A stretch of 64,000 nucleotides of DNA from Muntiacus reevesi (taxonomy: Eukaryota > Chordata > Mammalia > Artiodactyla > Cervidae): positions 124,652,480 through 124,716,479 of the forward strand of contig NC_089249.1 in NCBI RefSeq assembly GCF_963930625.1, in the 5' to 3' direction. Below, piece by piece: positions 34,467 through 45,617 of this stretch (its first letter is position 1; every line of letters begins with the position of its first letter). The position numbers and the translations under genes were made by a program. The notes beneath the pieces are model-generated. The model did not search any database. It was not told where the DNA came from and saw only the letters and a list, made by a program, of their open reading frames with translations.

Positions 34467-34600
34467 TGGAGAAGGAAATGGCAATCCACTCCAGTACTCT
34501 TGCCTGGAAAATCCCATGGATGGAGGAGTGTGGTAGGCTACCATCCATGGGGTTACAAAGAGTCAGACACGACTGAGCAACTCCACTTTCTTTCTTCCTT
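34467..34600 (+). mobile_element. Bov-tA SINE, 5'-truncated, with TSD
   Basis: Lacks the tRNA-like head and begins with GGAGAAGGAAATGGCAATCC, so it has lost the polymerase III promoter. TSD TCTCACAGTA (34457-34466) and TCTCATAGTA (34601-34610), 9 of 10 identical. Tail CTTTCTTTCTTCCTT. Confidence 0.95.
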
Positions 34601-34610
34601 TCTCATAGTA

Positions 34611-36544
34611 AGTGGCAATGTTAGATTATTAGACCAGGTTTTCTGACCTCAGGTCCATTGTTCTTGTCCCTATTTTCTAGGTTCCTGTGGCATATTGAGT
34701 GAATTAATCTGATCTGTTAATGAAAACAGGGTTTGAAAGATAGAAAATGGAGACATAAAGATGAGTAGGCTCTTTGCAGGGGGTGGGGGGGGGAGACTTT
34801 CAAAGAGGAAAATATCTAGAAAGAGGAACCCTGGGTTGGATTTTGTAAGACAATGTTTACCTTCTACACAAATTTGCCTAGGTCAGGGCCTTCAAGCACC
34901 CCAAAGCCAGCAACTCAGTGGTAGACTTCAAACTCTGTGTCAGGAGACCACTTTTGCAGATTCACTGTCCCACTGTGACTCCTCCCAGAACAGCTCCGAC
35001 TAAAACAAAGAAAACAGATTCCCATGAAAACCTAAGGAAAAGGTCATGAAAAGGAGAGGCAGACCTCATTAATTTTTTTCAGGGCCTGAGGGTTCATTCT
35101 TTAAAATCTGTGCCACGTTGGCACATGCAGTTTGCATGATGATTTTCTTTTGTATCAAAGCACATCCACCCAGATTACAATACCCTGATGCCTGATTGCC
35201 CTTTGGCTCTGTGTCCTGGGCTCAGCTGAGGCTGCCTTGTAAATTCAGGAACACATTTCTCTGTGAATCATTCAAGATGCACCTGCCTCAAGAAAGATTT
35301 TATTCATTAAATAATCTTTGAGTAGCTATTTCTGATTTGAACTGTGTACAAATGAGTTGAAATAACATTTACATTAATTGTTAAATTCCATTATTTCCAA
35401 TGACTACTCCATTTAAAATGTATCTGCTCTTTTCTCCCAGGGGGGGAAAAAAAAAGGCTTAAAGACAGTATATGATAATCTGTCATTTTTACCTGTAAAT
35501 TCAAAAACTGTTGTAAGACAGACAAGTCTGAAAGTTTGATATGGACACTAGCTCTCATGAGATCAACTATGACTGATAAGCCCCTGAGCTCATCTCCTCT
35601 TATAGGTACACCACAACCGCAATATAAATAACCTGGCTAAAATCAGTCTTTTTTCCCCATTCTTAATCAAGAAATGAGATGAAGGGTTGGAGACAAAGAG
35701 AAGTTAAGATGCCTGCTAAGGAACATTCATCACTACCGATGTTCCATTCCATACTGAAATTCTCCTTAAGTTTAGGAAGCAGAGCAGAGAGATCTAGATC
35801 ATAACTCAGAGTAGAGAACAAGGACTTATAAGAGGCAGTTGTTATCAAATTTTTTGAGAAGTAATTTTCAATAAATATATATGGTACTAATGGCCCACAT
35901 AATTGGTTAAATCTGAAGATTTCAAAATGAGGATACGGAATATGGATTATGAGTCTTGAGCCTCCATAGATTTTTGGTATCCATGACAGATCCTATAACC
36001 TATCCCCCACAGATTCCAAGGAACAAATGTATTGCTATAATAACATTTTTCTGTTATATAATAAACACAAAAACATTAAATTAAATGGATGAGATAAAAG
36101 ATGAGATAAAAATATGCTTAGAGAATGTTATATTTAATAGTGTACTAAAATTTGTTTAGGATACTGAAATTACTTGGTGTATTCAATGTGATCATGCTTT
36201 ATCATCATTAACATCTTGATTTAAAACTATGTGCTAGAAAATGATTTCCAGGTCTGGTTCTAAGTTACCTTTATTGAGACACTTCATTGGTTCAATGACT
36301 GAATTAATGAGTAAATCAAGTGGTAAAAATTCATAGGTCCAAATAGAAGAAATGAAAGCTGTCTGCATTTACTAAATCTTGAAACTCATGCTTCAATCTC
36401 ATGTAGTAATAATGTTAACATTTTCTTGAAATCAGCCAGTAGGTTTTGAGTTTCCATGATGCCCATCATTTGTTCTTTTGATTTATAAAGTGCTATATTT
36501 CATTTTTTTTATAAAATATATCAAAGATAATCACAAGTGCACCA
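34611..36544. other. Mostly unique sequence
   Basis: No gene. The segment at about 35555-35640 (CTCATGAGATCAACTATGAC, CCTGAGCTCATCTCCTCTTA, CACCACAACCGCAATATAAA) resembles the start of the L1 5' region at 36700-36800 and may be a shard of another copy. A G-rich run lies at 34778-34795. An 80-codon frame at 34761-35003 has no recognisable domain. Confidence 0.5.
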
Positions 36545-36823
36545 TCCCAAAAGCGCTTGGCACTAGGCACCAGCCCTGGAAGCAGCTTCTCATTGCCTGT
36601 ACTGCTGAGGCCTTGCTGGTACCCTTCAGCTGGAATCAATGATCTTCCCAGCAGCTGTCAGCCCTACCAGATCAGGACAGTTAATTAGTAAGAAAACTGG
36701 CTTCCATGAGATCAACTAAGGGGTCTGATTGAAAGCAAATGAGCTTTCAATCTTCTGAGCTCACCTCTTCTTATGAGCACACCACAATCACAATTATTCA
36801 AACAACCATCGATGAAAAAGACT

Positions 36824-36939
36824 GCTGCTGCTGCTGCTAAGTCGTTTCAGTTGTGCCCGACTCTGTGAGACCCCATAGAGGGCAGCCCACCAGGCTCCCC
36901 CGTCCCTGGGATTCTCCAAGCAAGAACACTGGAGTGGGT
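36824..36939 (-). mobile_element. Bov-A monomer SINE, antisense, nested in L1
   Basis: A single antisense monomer: (CTG)n start, CCCGACTCTGTGAGACCCCA, CCTGGGATTCTCCAAGCAAG, ending ACTGGAGTGGGT. Perfect 12-bp TSD ATGAAAAAGACT at 36812-36823 and 36940-36951. Only one of the two Bov-A2 monomers is present. Confidence 0.96.
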
Positions 36940-38493
36940 ATGAAAAAGACTACAACCTACCAAAAAACATCTTCTATAACCAAAGACATGAACAAGGAGC
37001 CACACAATGTAGGTAGGAGGATCTACATAGTCAAGTCCCATAACCCAGGGTGAACAACCCCCCAAAAAAATCATATTGTAAAGGCTTTTCAAAGAAGTGA
37101 AAAGTCTGAGCCCCACATCAGGCTCTCCAGCCCAGGAATCATGCACCAGGAAAATGAACCCTTAGAGCATTTGGCTTTGAAGGCCAGAAGGACTTGCTTT
37201 CTGGGGACCCAGAGGGCTGAGGGAAGTAGAGATTTCACTCAAGCGGCGCACAAAATCTCACACACTCTGGGACCCAGGGCAAAAGCAGTACTTTCTGGAA
37301 ACTCAGAGGGCTGAGGGAACTAGAGATCTCACTCTTAAAGGGTGCACAAAAAAGCTCACTTGCTTCAGAAACCAGGACAAAAGCAGTAATTTGAGAGGAA
37401 CCTAGGTCAGACCCACCCACTGATCTTGGAGAATCTCCCAGAAAGGCAGGATACAACTGGAGCTCAGAGGCACAGATATAGGTGGCTGCTTCTCTGCTGG
37501 TGGACACTGTTGTGGAATCCTCGCTCTTGTTCATTAGCACCAAGACCCACCTTACCCAACAGCCCACGGGTACCAATGCTGGGCAGGGTTAAGCCAGACA
37601 ACTGACTAAAAGAGGACCAGAGGTCAGCAGGCAAGCTGCCTAAGACCAGACTCCCTGAGCGCACAGTCACTTCTGGACCCAGGTGCGGCCCACCGATGGG
37701 CCGGGATGCTGCTCCACCCACCAGTGGGCAGGCACCCACCCCAGAATGCCCTTCAGCCTGCCCTGGCCTCAGGGAGTCTGCTCAAGCCTCTGGGCCAGCC
37801 TCACCCACCACGGGTCAGACACCAGTCTCAAGAGAACCACATTTTCTAGCCTGCATGTTAGCAGGCCAGACCTAGCCCTGGGACCATCTTGGCCTGACCC
37901 TGCCCACTAGTAGACCGACAGAAGCTTCAGGACACCCCCGACGCCATACCCAACAGTGTCAGGAACCAACCCTTGTGGCCCCAGCTCCAACTGTCTGAGA
38001 GTGGCTCTAGGACACCCTGGGTCAAGCAACCAGGCTCCAGGACCTAGCTCTGCCTGCCAGGAGGCTAACACTAATCCCAGGAATTAGCTTCACTCAGCAG
38101 TGAATGTGCAACTACCCTGGAGTCTTCTACACCCTAACTCTACCTATCAGTAAGCAAGTATAAGCCCAGGGCCCCTGGGATTCCATGGTTTTGTCTCTTG
38201 ATAACCTGGTTCTGCCAACAGAGCAGCTGCATAAGGCAGGGCCTGGCAAGCAACTGGACGGGGAGCCAAACAATCCTATCAGATGGCCCATAGAGTCAGC
38301 CCTCTACAGCAAAAGGACCCACACAGCCCTCATAGGAGAAACCCCTTGAGTATATAGCTTATCAAGTGACAAAGGGCACTGCACTGCGGGAATGCATAGA
38401 ATGTCTCCTACAAAAGGCCACTCCTCTAAACTCAGGCAATGTAACCAACCTGCCAGATACATAAAAACAGCAACTTAGGTCAAATAAGACAAC

Positions 38494-38660
38494 AGAGGAA
38501 AGTGTTTCAGACAAAAAGAGCAAGATAAAACACCAGAAGAAGAACTAAATGAAGTGAAAATAGGCAATCTCTCCAAAAAGGAAATCAGGACAATGATCTT
38601 AAAGATGATCAAAGAATTCGGGAGAGGAATGGATGCACAGTGTAAGAGCTTAGAAGTTTG
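38494..38660 (+). pseudogene. L1 ORF1 N-terminal fragment
   Basis: In the frame of 38512 the translation gives QKEQDKTPEEELNEVKIGNL and SKKEIRTMILKMIKEF, the charged N-terminal coiled-coil part of an artiodactyl L1 ORF1p. The frame is open for about 50 codons, then leaves L1 similarity near 38660. The RNA-binding domain is missing. Confidence 0.75.
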
Positions 38661-38840
38661 TAACAAAGCTAATCACAGAAATTTATTCAGAAGATTTGTA
38701 ATTAGATTAGAGAATTAGAATTCTAAGTTTTTCTTAATGCTTACTGATAGGAGGATTTTTACAGGCTATTTGTTTTCATAAACAAATTTATCCAAGTATG
38801 AACATACTTACCAAGTGTCACATTTTCAGAATGTTCTCTC

Positions 38841-39124
38841 TGGGAATTCCCTAGTGGTCCTATGGTTAAGAATCCACCATGCAATGCAAGGGACATGGGT
38901 TTGATCTCTGGTCTGGGAACTAAGATTCCATAGATCACAGAGAACCAAGCCCATGCAACACAGTGACTGAGGCTGTGCATCCTGAAGCCCATGCCACAAC
39001 CAGAGCTCTCATACTGCGACAAAATATACTATATGATGCAATGAAGGTCCTGCAAGCTTCAACTAAGGCACAATGCTGTCCAATTAATTAATTAAAAATA
39101 AAAAGTCAAAATTGTTTTTTAAAA
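38841..39124 (+). mobile_element. CHR-type artiodactyl SINE, sense, with TSD
   Basis: Head TGGGAATTCCCTAGTGGTCC, tRNA-like GGTTTGATCTCTGGTCTGGG at about 38899, then GAACTAAGATTCCATAGATC, an extended body and an AATTAATTAATTAAAAATAA tail. TSD AATGTTCTCTC (38830-38840) and AATGTTCTTTC (39125-39135), 10 of 11 identical. The minus-strand 87-codon frame here is a shadow. Confidence 0.9.
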
Positions 39125-39135
39125 AATGTTCTTTC

Positions 39136-39590
39136 CATAAAAGAAGTTTCTTTCACAAGCAACTGCCTTATTTTTAAAATATGGCAATATTGGAATGTTT
39201 ATTTTTATAAAGAAAAAATATGTAGCTCATGTTTAATTTTTGACAACTCATAAGATTTATGAAACACTTCTTTGTGGTATATGAAGTACTTCTGTGTGAT
39301 ATGCAAGATTTTCCTTCAAAATATCTGCTATTTTCAAAATATTTGAAGATTTCTATTTGAGTAACAAAGGTTCCCTCATATTCAAGACCTCCAATACCTC
39401 ATAATATACTGATATATAATAAAAGAGTGAGGATGTCTCTGCCGCCCACAGAGAATTCCCCTTTTTTCCTTAGTGTGTGGCAGGTGATCATCTCAATGTT
39501 GTGACTAAGGATAGCTCATATATTTTTTTTTTCTTTCTCTAACTTAAATCATCTGATACACCTGGTGTGCATATAGCCCATTTTTAAAAA
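39136..39590. other. Unique AT-rich sequence
   Basis: Nothing recognised. Confidence 0.5.
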
Positions 39591-40165
39591 CTTTTTGGTT
39601 TTGTAATAAGTTTTTATTGAGGTAACACTGGTTTATTGGTTTATAATATTTGTAATTATTTTTGATTTATAGAAATGTTGCAAAGACATTATAGAGAGCG
39701 TCCACATAGCCTTCTCCCAATTTCTCCTAGTGTTAGCAACTCACAAATCCATAGTGCATTTGTCAAAACTAAGAAATTAACATTGGCAAATACTATTGAT
39801 GAAAGTGCACAGTTTATACATTTGTTCATTAATGATGTCCTTTTCCTGCCCCCAGGATCTCGTCCATGATTCCACATTGCTCTTAGCTGCTGTGTTGCAT
39901 TAGTCTCCTCTGATCTATGACAGTTTCTCAATTTTTAAATGACACTGACAATTTTGAGGAATAATGACCAGGTATTTTTGTAGAATGTTCCTTGATTTGG
40001 ATTTGTCTGATGGCCTCTCATGGGTTTTGAGAATACCAGAGATGAATTGCCCTTCTCGGCATATCATCATGACTTATCCTTGTTGCCAGCCTCCATCAAT
40101 CACTTGGTTAATGGGTACCTGAGACATTTCTTCACTATAAAGTTACTTTTTCCCTTTATTTATTT
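39591..40165 (-). mobile_element. L1M LINE 3' region, antisense
   Basis: Plus strand starts with AAGTTTTTATTGAGGTAACA, the reverse of an old L1 tail, then CCCAATTTCTCCTAGTGTTA, CTGATGGCCTCTCATGGGTT, and ends near ATCACTTGGTTAATGGGTAC. Similar in kind to the L1M at 9815-10725 but a different family or segment. Confidence 0.7.
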
Positions 40166-40421
40166 TTGGAAGACACAAAGTCAGTCAGTTTCCACTCAAG
40201 GAGAAGAGCATACTCCATTTTGAAAACAAGATGGCCCAAGTTGGTATTTTGAGAGAATACCCCAAAGTTCCTTTGGTTTTCAAAGAAAACACTGTTCACA
40301 CTCAGAGAAAACATTTAGGCAGGATTTCACAGTGGTCATAAAAGTTAGGAGGGAATGTATCCTAGAATATACCTTATACATTCCCCCTGAAGATGGAGTA
40401 AGGGCATGACAAAAATATCCA

Positions 40422-40513
40422 GGTATTGACTATGACTTACTAGGTAGCTCAGACAGTAAAATATTAGGGTACTGACTAAAGACTTACCAGGTAGCTCAGA
40501 CGGTAAAAAAAAA
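40422..40513 (+). repeat. 46-bp tandem duplication covering SINE head and flank
   Basis: GGTATTGACTATGACTTACT at 40422 recurs as GGTACTGACTAAAGACTTAC at 40468, each followed by AGGTAGCTCAGAC(A/G)GTAAAA. The duplicated unit includes both the left TSD and the first part of the Bov-tA, so it arose after the SINE inserted. Confidence 0.85.
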
Positions 40514-40693
40514 CTGCCTGCAATGTGGGAGACTCAGGTTCGATCTCTGGGTTGTGAGGGTCCCCTGGAGAAGGAAATGGCAACCTATCCCAGTATTCTT
40601 GCCTGGAGAATCCCAGGCAATAGGATTCTGGAAGGCTACAATTCATGGGGATCACAAAGAGTCAGACATGACTGAGCAACCTACATAACCCAC
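40436..40693 (+). mobile_element. Bov-tA SINE with duplicated head
   Basis: A full Bov-tA from 40482 (GACTTACCAGGTAGCTCAGA) to the GTCAGACATGACTGAGCAAC end, preceded by an extra head (40436-40467). A perfect 12-bp TSD TATTGACTATGA is at 40424-40435 and 40694-40705. Confidence 0.93.
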
Positions 40694-40950
40694 TATTGAC
40701 TATGAGAGAGTTTGCTAAGTGAAAGCCAGAATTAGACCCACAAACATCTTGGATAACATTTCATTATTTAAAAGATGGCCTGATAAGAAAACGTTAAAAT
40801 GAAAGAAAAAAAATCAGAAGAGAAATTAAACAGAGGAAGATACACATGATACTTCTACATTCAGTCCAAGTTCTGAAATAATATCAACTCAGAATTTCTT
40901 CAGGGAGAAATAAATACATTTGAGATTGAATTTTAACGTGAAATGGGACT

Positions 40951-41164
40951 ATATTGTGAGCTTCGCGGGTGGCGCTAGTGGTAAAGCACCTGCCTGCCAA
41001 TGCAGGAGACTTAAGAGACATGGGTTCGATCTCTGGATCAGGTAGATTTCCTAGAGGAGGGGATGGCAACCCATTCCTTTCTTGGCTGGAGAATCCCATG
41101 GACAGAGGGAGCCTGGTGAGCTATGGAGCTGCAAAGAGTTGGACTGGAGTGACAGCATGAACAC
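40951..41164 (+). mobile_element. Bov-tA2-type SINE, sense
   Basis: Subtype with GGTGGCGCTAGTGGTAAAGC head and CTGCCAATGCAGGAGACTTA, then GGGTTCGATCTCTGG B-box-like sequence and the GCAAAGAGTTGGACTGGAGT end. TSD ATGGGACT at 40943-40950 and 41165-41172. Confidence 0.95.
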
Positions 41165-41172
41165 ATGGGACT

Positions 41173-41589
41173 GTTCAGTAAGCCTATAATGACTAAGAAA
41201 TCACTGGGTTGGGCCATGAGAAGTCAGACTTATGTGGATCAAATGTTTTGCTATTATACAGTAATAGGAGCTCATGCTAGAAACTAAGCTGAATTACATA
41301 AAAAGAAAGAAAACAAAAATTTTAAAATATCTGAGCTTTATGGACTATCATTTCTGTTGTACATTTCACACAGATTTGGCAGTAGCATCACAGGATACAA
41401 CCATGAAGTCTGTCTGTTTGGGGTTGGCTGGATAATAAAACAACTGGTACCTGCTTGCAAAACTGCTTGACAGTTGGGCTAAGCAAGATATATTTTCAAT
41501 GTATTTATGATCTGGGCAGATATCTCATGATAACATTTCATAAAACTAGGGATGAAAATCCATGAATAAGAAAGAGACTATAACTTGGC
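41173..41589. other. Unique AT-rich sequence
   Basis: Nothing recognised. Confidence 0.5.
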
Positions 41590-41830
41590 ATTGATGAGTG
41601 TCAGAGTTGGAGAGACCAAGGTTTCATTTCCAGTTTCATTATTCATTTACCCTATGATGTGGCTGAATTTACTTAAATTCTTAAAGCCTCAATTAACTCA
41701 TTTATGCTTTATGGGATTTGTTTTTGTTTTTGTTTTTTATGCTTTATGGGATTACTATGAGACTTAAATGAGACCACATATGTGATACATGGAGCACAAA
41801 GTGCCAAACACAATAAGTAATCAATATGTC
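41590..41830 (-). mobile_element. MIR SINE, antisense, with an internal insertion
   Basis: Reverse MIR landmarks: AGAGTTGGAGAGACCAAGGT, TACTTAAATTCTTAAAGCCT, TATGAGACTTAAATGAGACC, CACAATAAGTAATCAATATG. Interrupted by 17 bp of T-rich sequence between two perfect 18-bp repeats (41701-41753). Confidence 0.72.
41701..41753 (-). repeat. 18-bp direct repeat around a 17-bp T/G spacer
   Basis: TTTATGCTTTATGGGATT occurs at 41701-41718 and 41736-41753, perfectly. The spacer is TGTTTTTGTTTTTGTTT, which on the minus strand is an A-rich tail. This is what an insertion that kept only the tail would look like. Confidence 0.85.
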
Positions 41831-42816
41831 ATAGATGTCATAACTTGCTACTCTTTTTATTGTCCTAATATCTATTTTAAATCCTGAAATTATAAGACAT
41901 TAAAACTAGATGAGTAAAGTCAAGCTAAGAGTGGAGGTAGCTAAGGAGAAATGTAAGAGAATACAAATGAGAAGAAAAAAGTTTATAAGGTATAGGAAAG
42001 AAGTCAATTAAGGCATAGACTTTTCACTAGGAAAATCATTTTAAGAAAGAAGTAGGTTGTGAGAAGAGAACTGTATAAGTTGACTGATAATATGTACAGA
42101 TACCCAGGGCTGCTTTCTTGAGGATTTGTCAACCTTTGAACAAAGGACAGTCTTTTATTTTATGGCTAAGGCAATTAGAATTTATTTTAACTTGCATATT
42201 TTAATTTATAAGTCCTAATTAGCATTTTACAAATATAATGGAGTTCTGTATGCAGAACACAAATTCAAAGAAGTGCTTGTGAGATTTTTAACATTTTATT
42301 GCTCATGGCTGACCAAGCATGAAGGATTAGTAGAGTAAATTAAAAAAAAAAAAAAAAGCTTAGCTATTAAATTAAAGCATAAACTTTCCCAATCTTTATT
42401 ATCATTTTTAGATAAAGTGTTGTCATTTCTAAAGGAATACTGGAAGGCAGTTAATTTCTCTTTATGCATAGAGTTACATACTTTTAACTTTGTAGGTCTA
42501 TTTCTGGCCTCACTTAGCTATTAAGAAATTTACACTATTTTCTCCCACTTTTCTAATGGCCAGAGAAGCTGCAACATAAATTGAAAAGGAAAGGTAAAGG
42601 GGGGGGAAAATCTTTACATTTTCATTACAGTTGTACTTTTCTCTCATCAAAGGACTTCAGAAATTCCCCTGCTGTATCAGTAATGCTATATAGTTAATTT
42701 CTTTGCCCAAACAGGATACACAGATGTGCTAACATAACAATACTCCAAGTTCAAGATGCTCAAGGATATTAATAAAATGCTGTTTCTTATGGGAAATTTG
42801 GATTTTTTCCCCCCAG

Positions 42817-42857
42817 AAAGGATTACAGATCAGTATTTGTGATCTCAAAATATTAAG
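42817..42857 (+). other. Candidate mini-exon signals (weak)
   Basis: A strong 3' splice-like site (TTTTTTCCCCCCAG ending 42816) precedes 41 bp, and AAG/GTAATT follows with GT at 42858-42859. The sequence between is not recognised. Such pairs arise by chance; this is only a candidate. Confidence 0.15.
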
Positions 42858-43252
42858 GTAATTAGTGCTGGGTTAATGAAAAGAAAAGCAGTGTTCACAC
42901 TTGCCCAGATAAACACTAAAGTTTGGAAGATGCTTACTTGAACTTGATCAAAACTATGGAAATTCTAGAGTTTGCAAAACTGAACTGCAAGTCTGGGGGG
43001 AAAGGTCCATCTTGCCAGATTTTGAGAGCATCATGTTGCTGGTTGAACTGAAAATACTATATTCATTGCTACTTCCTGCTTTTTCAGAATTCTCTGGGTT
43101 AGTTTAAAAAGAGAGAAAAAAAAAATTACTCCAGAAATTTAGAAACATTAAAAAGGCAAGCGTGAGCTTTCCAAACCCTTATAAATGAGGTGTTTGGTTT
43201 TGACTCTATACGGAGTTTCACCTGACATTTTATTCATCTTTATTTTAAGGGA

Positions 43253-43770
43253 ATGACAATGAACCAAGCAACTTGTAGTGGCTCACATGCCCTGCCTCTC
43301 TGCTCTCTTGGACCTCCCATTCTTTCTCCTTCTAGAAGCACGGAGCCCCCTGGAAGTCCATGGGAACTCTGTGCTTGCATCAGCTCAGGGGGGATCCAGA
43401 GCAAGATGAGAAACAGGCCTGGAGACTGCAATGGAAGCTTGAGCAGATTGTGCAGTATCATTTTACACACTGTTGTATCCCCTTATGTCACATTTTTTTC
43501 TGTTACCGACAGAAATCAGCTAAGGGCAGAGTGCAAGAAAGCTGGTGTAGCAAATGGTCTTCTTGCTGGTTTAGACAAAGCAGTCACACCAGCGGAGAGC
43601 CGCCTCCTCTTGCATTCTGCTCCACTGTCTTGAGTCCATTTCTGAACCCCAGCCAACTCCCAGCTGGTAGTACACACAGCGCTGTCATGTCATCAACCCA
43701 GTCAAGATGTTCCAGCATTTGTGTGTGTGTATTTTTTAAACTTGCCAACTTGGCTGTTTTCCCATAATTG
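43253..43770 (+). other. Unrecognised GC-richer block with overlapping frames
   Basis: Plus-strand frames 43253-43633 (126 codons) and 43360-43767 (135 codons) overlap in different phases. Neither shows a domain, signal peptide or membrane segment I recognise. The first begins 3 bp after a 3' splice-like TTTATTTTAAG/G (43251). A donor-like GG/GTGAGC lies at 43819-43824. More likely a non-coding exon, control element or chance than a protein gene. Confidence 0.2.
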
Positions 43771-44042
43771 CATGCAATAATATATTTTTTTTTAAAGCTT
43801 GGCTTCTATTTACTCATGGGTGAGCAGGTTTTTAGAGACTGCTCAGTAAACAGAATTCAGGTCAAAATTAGTGACAGTGAACAGGCCATCATGTTTAGCT
43901 AGTCAATGGCTCATATTTGGACTTTAAGAATTCAAAATAAGATAATAAGTTTTACTATAAACAGCATCTGATAAAACAAGAAAATTTTAGTATTTCTCAA
44001 ATGAGTTATATTTATTCACTCTACAAGAGTAGCTTACTCTTT

Positions 44043-44134
44043 ACAATAGTAAGATAACAATAGTTACTAGTACAATAGTAATAGTACAATAGTTATATTG
44101 TATAGTTATAGTACAATAGTAAAGTAACAATAGT
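44043..44134 (+). repeat. Short minisatellite, about 14-bp period
   Basis: ACAATAGT occurs at 44043, 44057, 44072, 44086, 44113 and 44127, i.e. spacings 14, 15, 14, 27, 14. The missing copy near 44100 has decayed (TGTATAGT). Units are ACAATAGTAAGATA-like. Confidence 0.85.
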
Positions 44135-45617
44135 ACAGAAAGTTTACTTTTGAACAGTGTATATGCAAATGTACATATATATTTCTTTTATAAGAGATCT
44201 CATGGTAAAAAGTCAAAACATTATCTGTAAAATAAGTGATAATAAAGTATCCAAGAGAAGAAAATAGTTTTCTACATAAACAATATATAAGTCAACATGG
44301 TTAACTTGAGAGAAGATTGTTGTTTTTTTCCTTAAAAAAATGCATTTGCGGGTATTTTTAATAATTTGAGCATATGGTCTGAGCAGAAGCAGAAAAGGCA
44401 CTTTCTTAACTTGATGTCAGATCATATCACATTATGTTGATTTATACTGCATAATGTGATATGCTACAGAGTTTTAATAAATGGACTTACTTTATCACCT
44501 CAGCTAAGAAAGATTTTAGGGGAGCAAATCTAGGCATGTCCTTTTTGATTCTTTAGTAGTTCTTGATCAATACCATTTTCAAGTTTCTGATAGAAAGTTT
44601 TCATATTTGCTTACTTCTTCCATTAGTGAGGCAGCAAACATATATGATGAAAATGAATTTCTAGCAGAAAGAATATTTCCTCTTCATTTTTTTAACCAAT
44701 TGGAATTAAAGTTTAAGTCAGGAGCAATAATTAGACAATAAGAAATGAGCAATGTTTTGATGGAGCTGGAGTTGTAAATGAAAGGTGTGAGAAATTGTGC
44801 AAGGGAAGTGGCTGGAAAGATAAACACACTGCCATGTCAGAAAGGCCTGATCTGAACGCCCTGTACTGAATGTGTACTGAGTCCTTTATCTGATGGTCTG
44901 TGTTCCCTTCTTATTCTGAATCATGTACAGAAACTGCTAAGATTTCTGAATACATATCAACTATAATACCCGAACAGTGTTTCTAGGGGGAAAAAAAAAA
45001 AAACCCTTTCAAAGTTGATTTTTTTTTTCAATGAGAAATAGAAGCATAAGTAGATTAAGTAGTCAAACTAAGATTTCACAAAAATCTGATATTTTGGAAA
45101 ATGATAATCAAAACTACTATTTTCAGATTGTTATTCTAACTTTCTCTTCTATTTTATGTATGGGTTATCATCCAAATAATCAGTTGTCTTTAATTAAGTG
45201 ACTAACTTTGAAGTACTATGTAGTCACATATACAAACCTAGAAAAATGAATCAAAACAAATTCAATAGCAATGTATCGTTCACCTAGACACTTGCCAAGT
45301 GACAGTATAAAAATATAAAAAGATATGTAAGAAAAGCACAAAACTCCCAGAAGAATGTCAAGCCAATAAGATGAATCAATTATTTGGCTAGTGAATTTTA
45401 CATACAAACAAGCAATTGAGAAGACAGATGATAGTGGGGGCTAGGTCTGTCCATTACCCAGTAACATAAAAACAAAACTAACTCAGAAACATAAATCAAA
45501 AAATATTTGATGAGTAAATAAATTAATGTAAGTCATTTTATCTTTAAAAAGGAAAATAGAATATATTAATTTTCTTTAAAAATGCAAAACAGAAATGAAA
45601 TTATTTACTTTCAATTA

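Larger units (their letters stand above)
36545..38665 (+). mobile_element. L1 5' region (5' UTR and start of ORF1), 3'-truncated
   Basis: A GC-richer block recognised as an artiodactyl L1 5' UTR: CATGAGATCAACTAAGGGGT (36708), AACAACCATCGATGAAAAAG (36800), GTCAGACCCACCCACTGATC (37405), then many CCTGCCCACCAGTGGGC-type repeats to about 38340, followed by the first codons of ORF1 (to about 38660). Everything 3' of this is missing, the opposite of ordinary 5' truncation, so a later deletion or rearrangement removed it. A Bov-A lies inside at 36824-36939. Confidence 0.82.
41831..45617. other. Longest repeat-poor block; function unknown
   Basis: I recognise no interspersed repeat for about 3.8 kb. 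It holds an A16 run (42342-42357), candidate splice signals (42815, 42858, 43251 and 43820), a 43.25-43.77 kb interval with two overlapping frames over 120 codons, and a 14-bp minisatellite (44043-44134). It might hold a conserved non-coding element or non-coding exon; the sequence alone does not decide. Confidence 0.5.

Noticed and set aside
37235..37910. Several 75-113 codon frames in GC-rich sequence
   Set aside because: They fall inside the L1 5' UTR-like block and overlap in different phases and strands.
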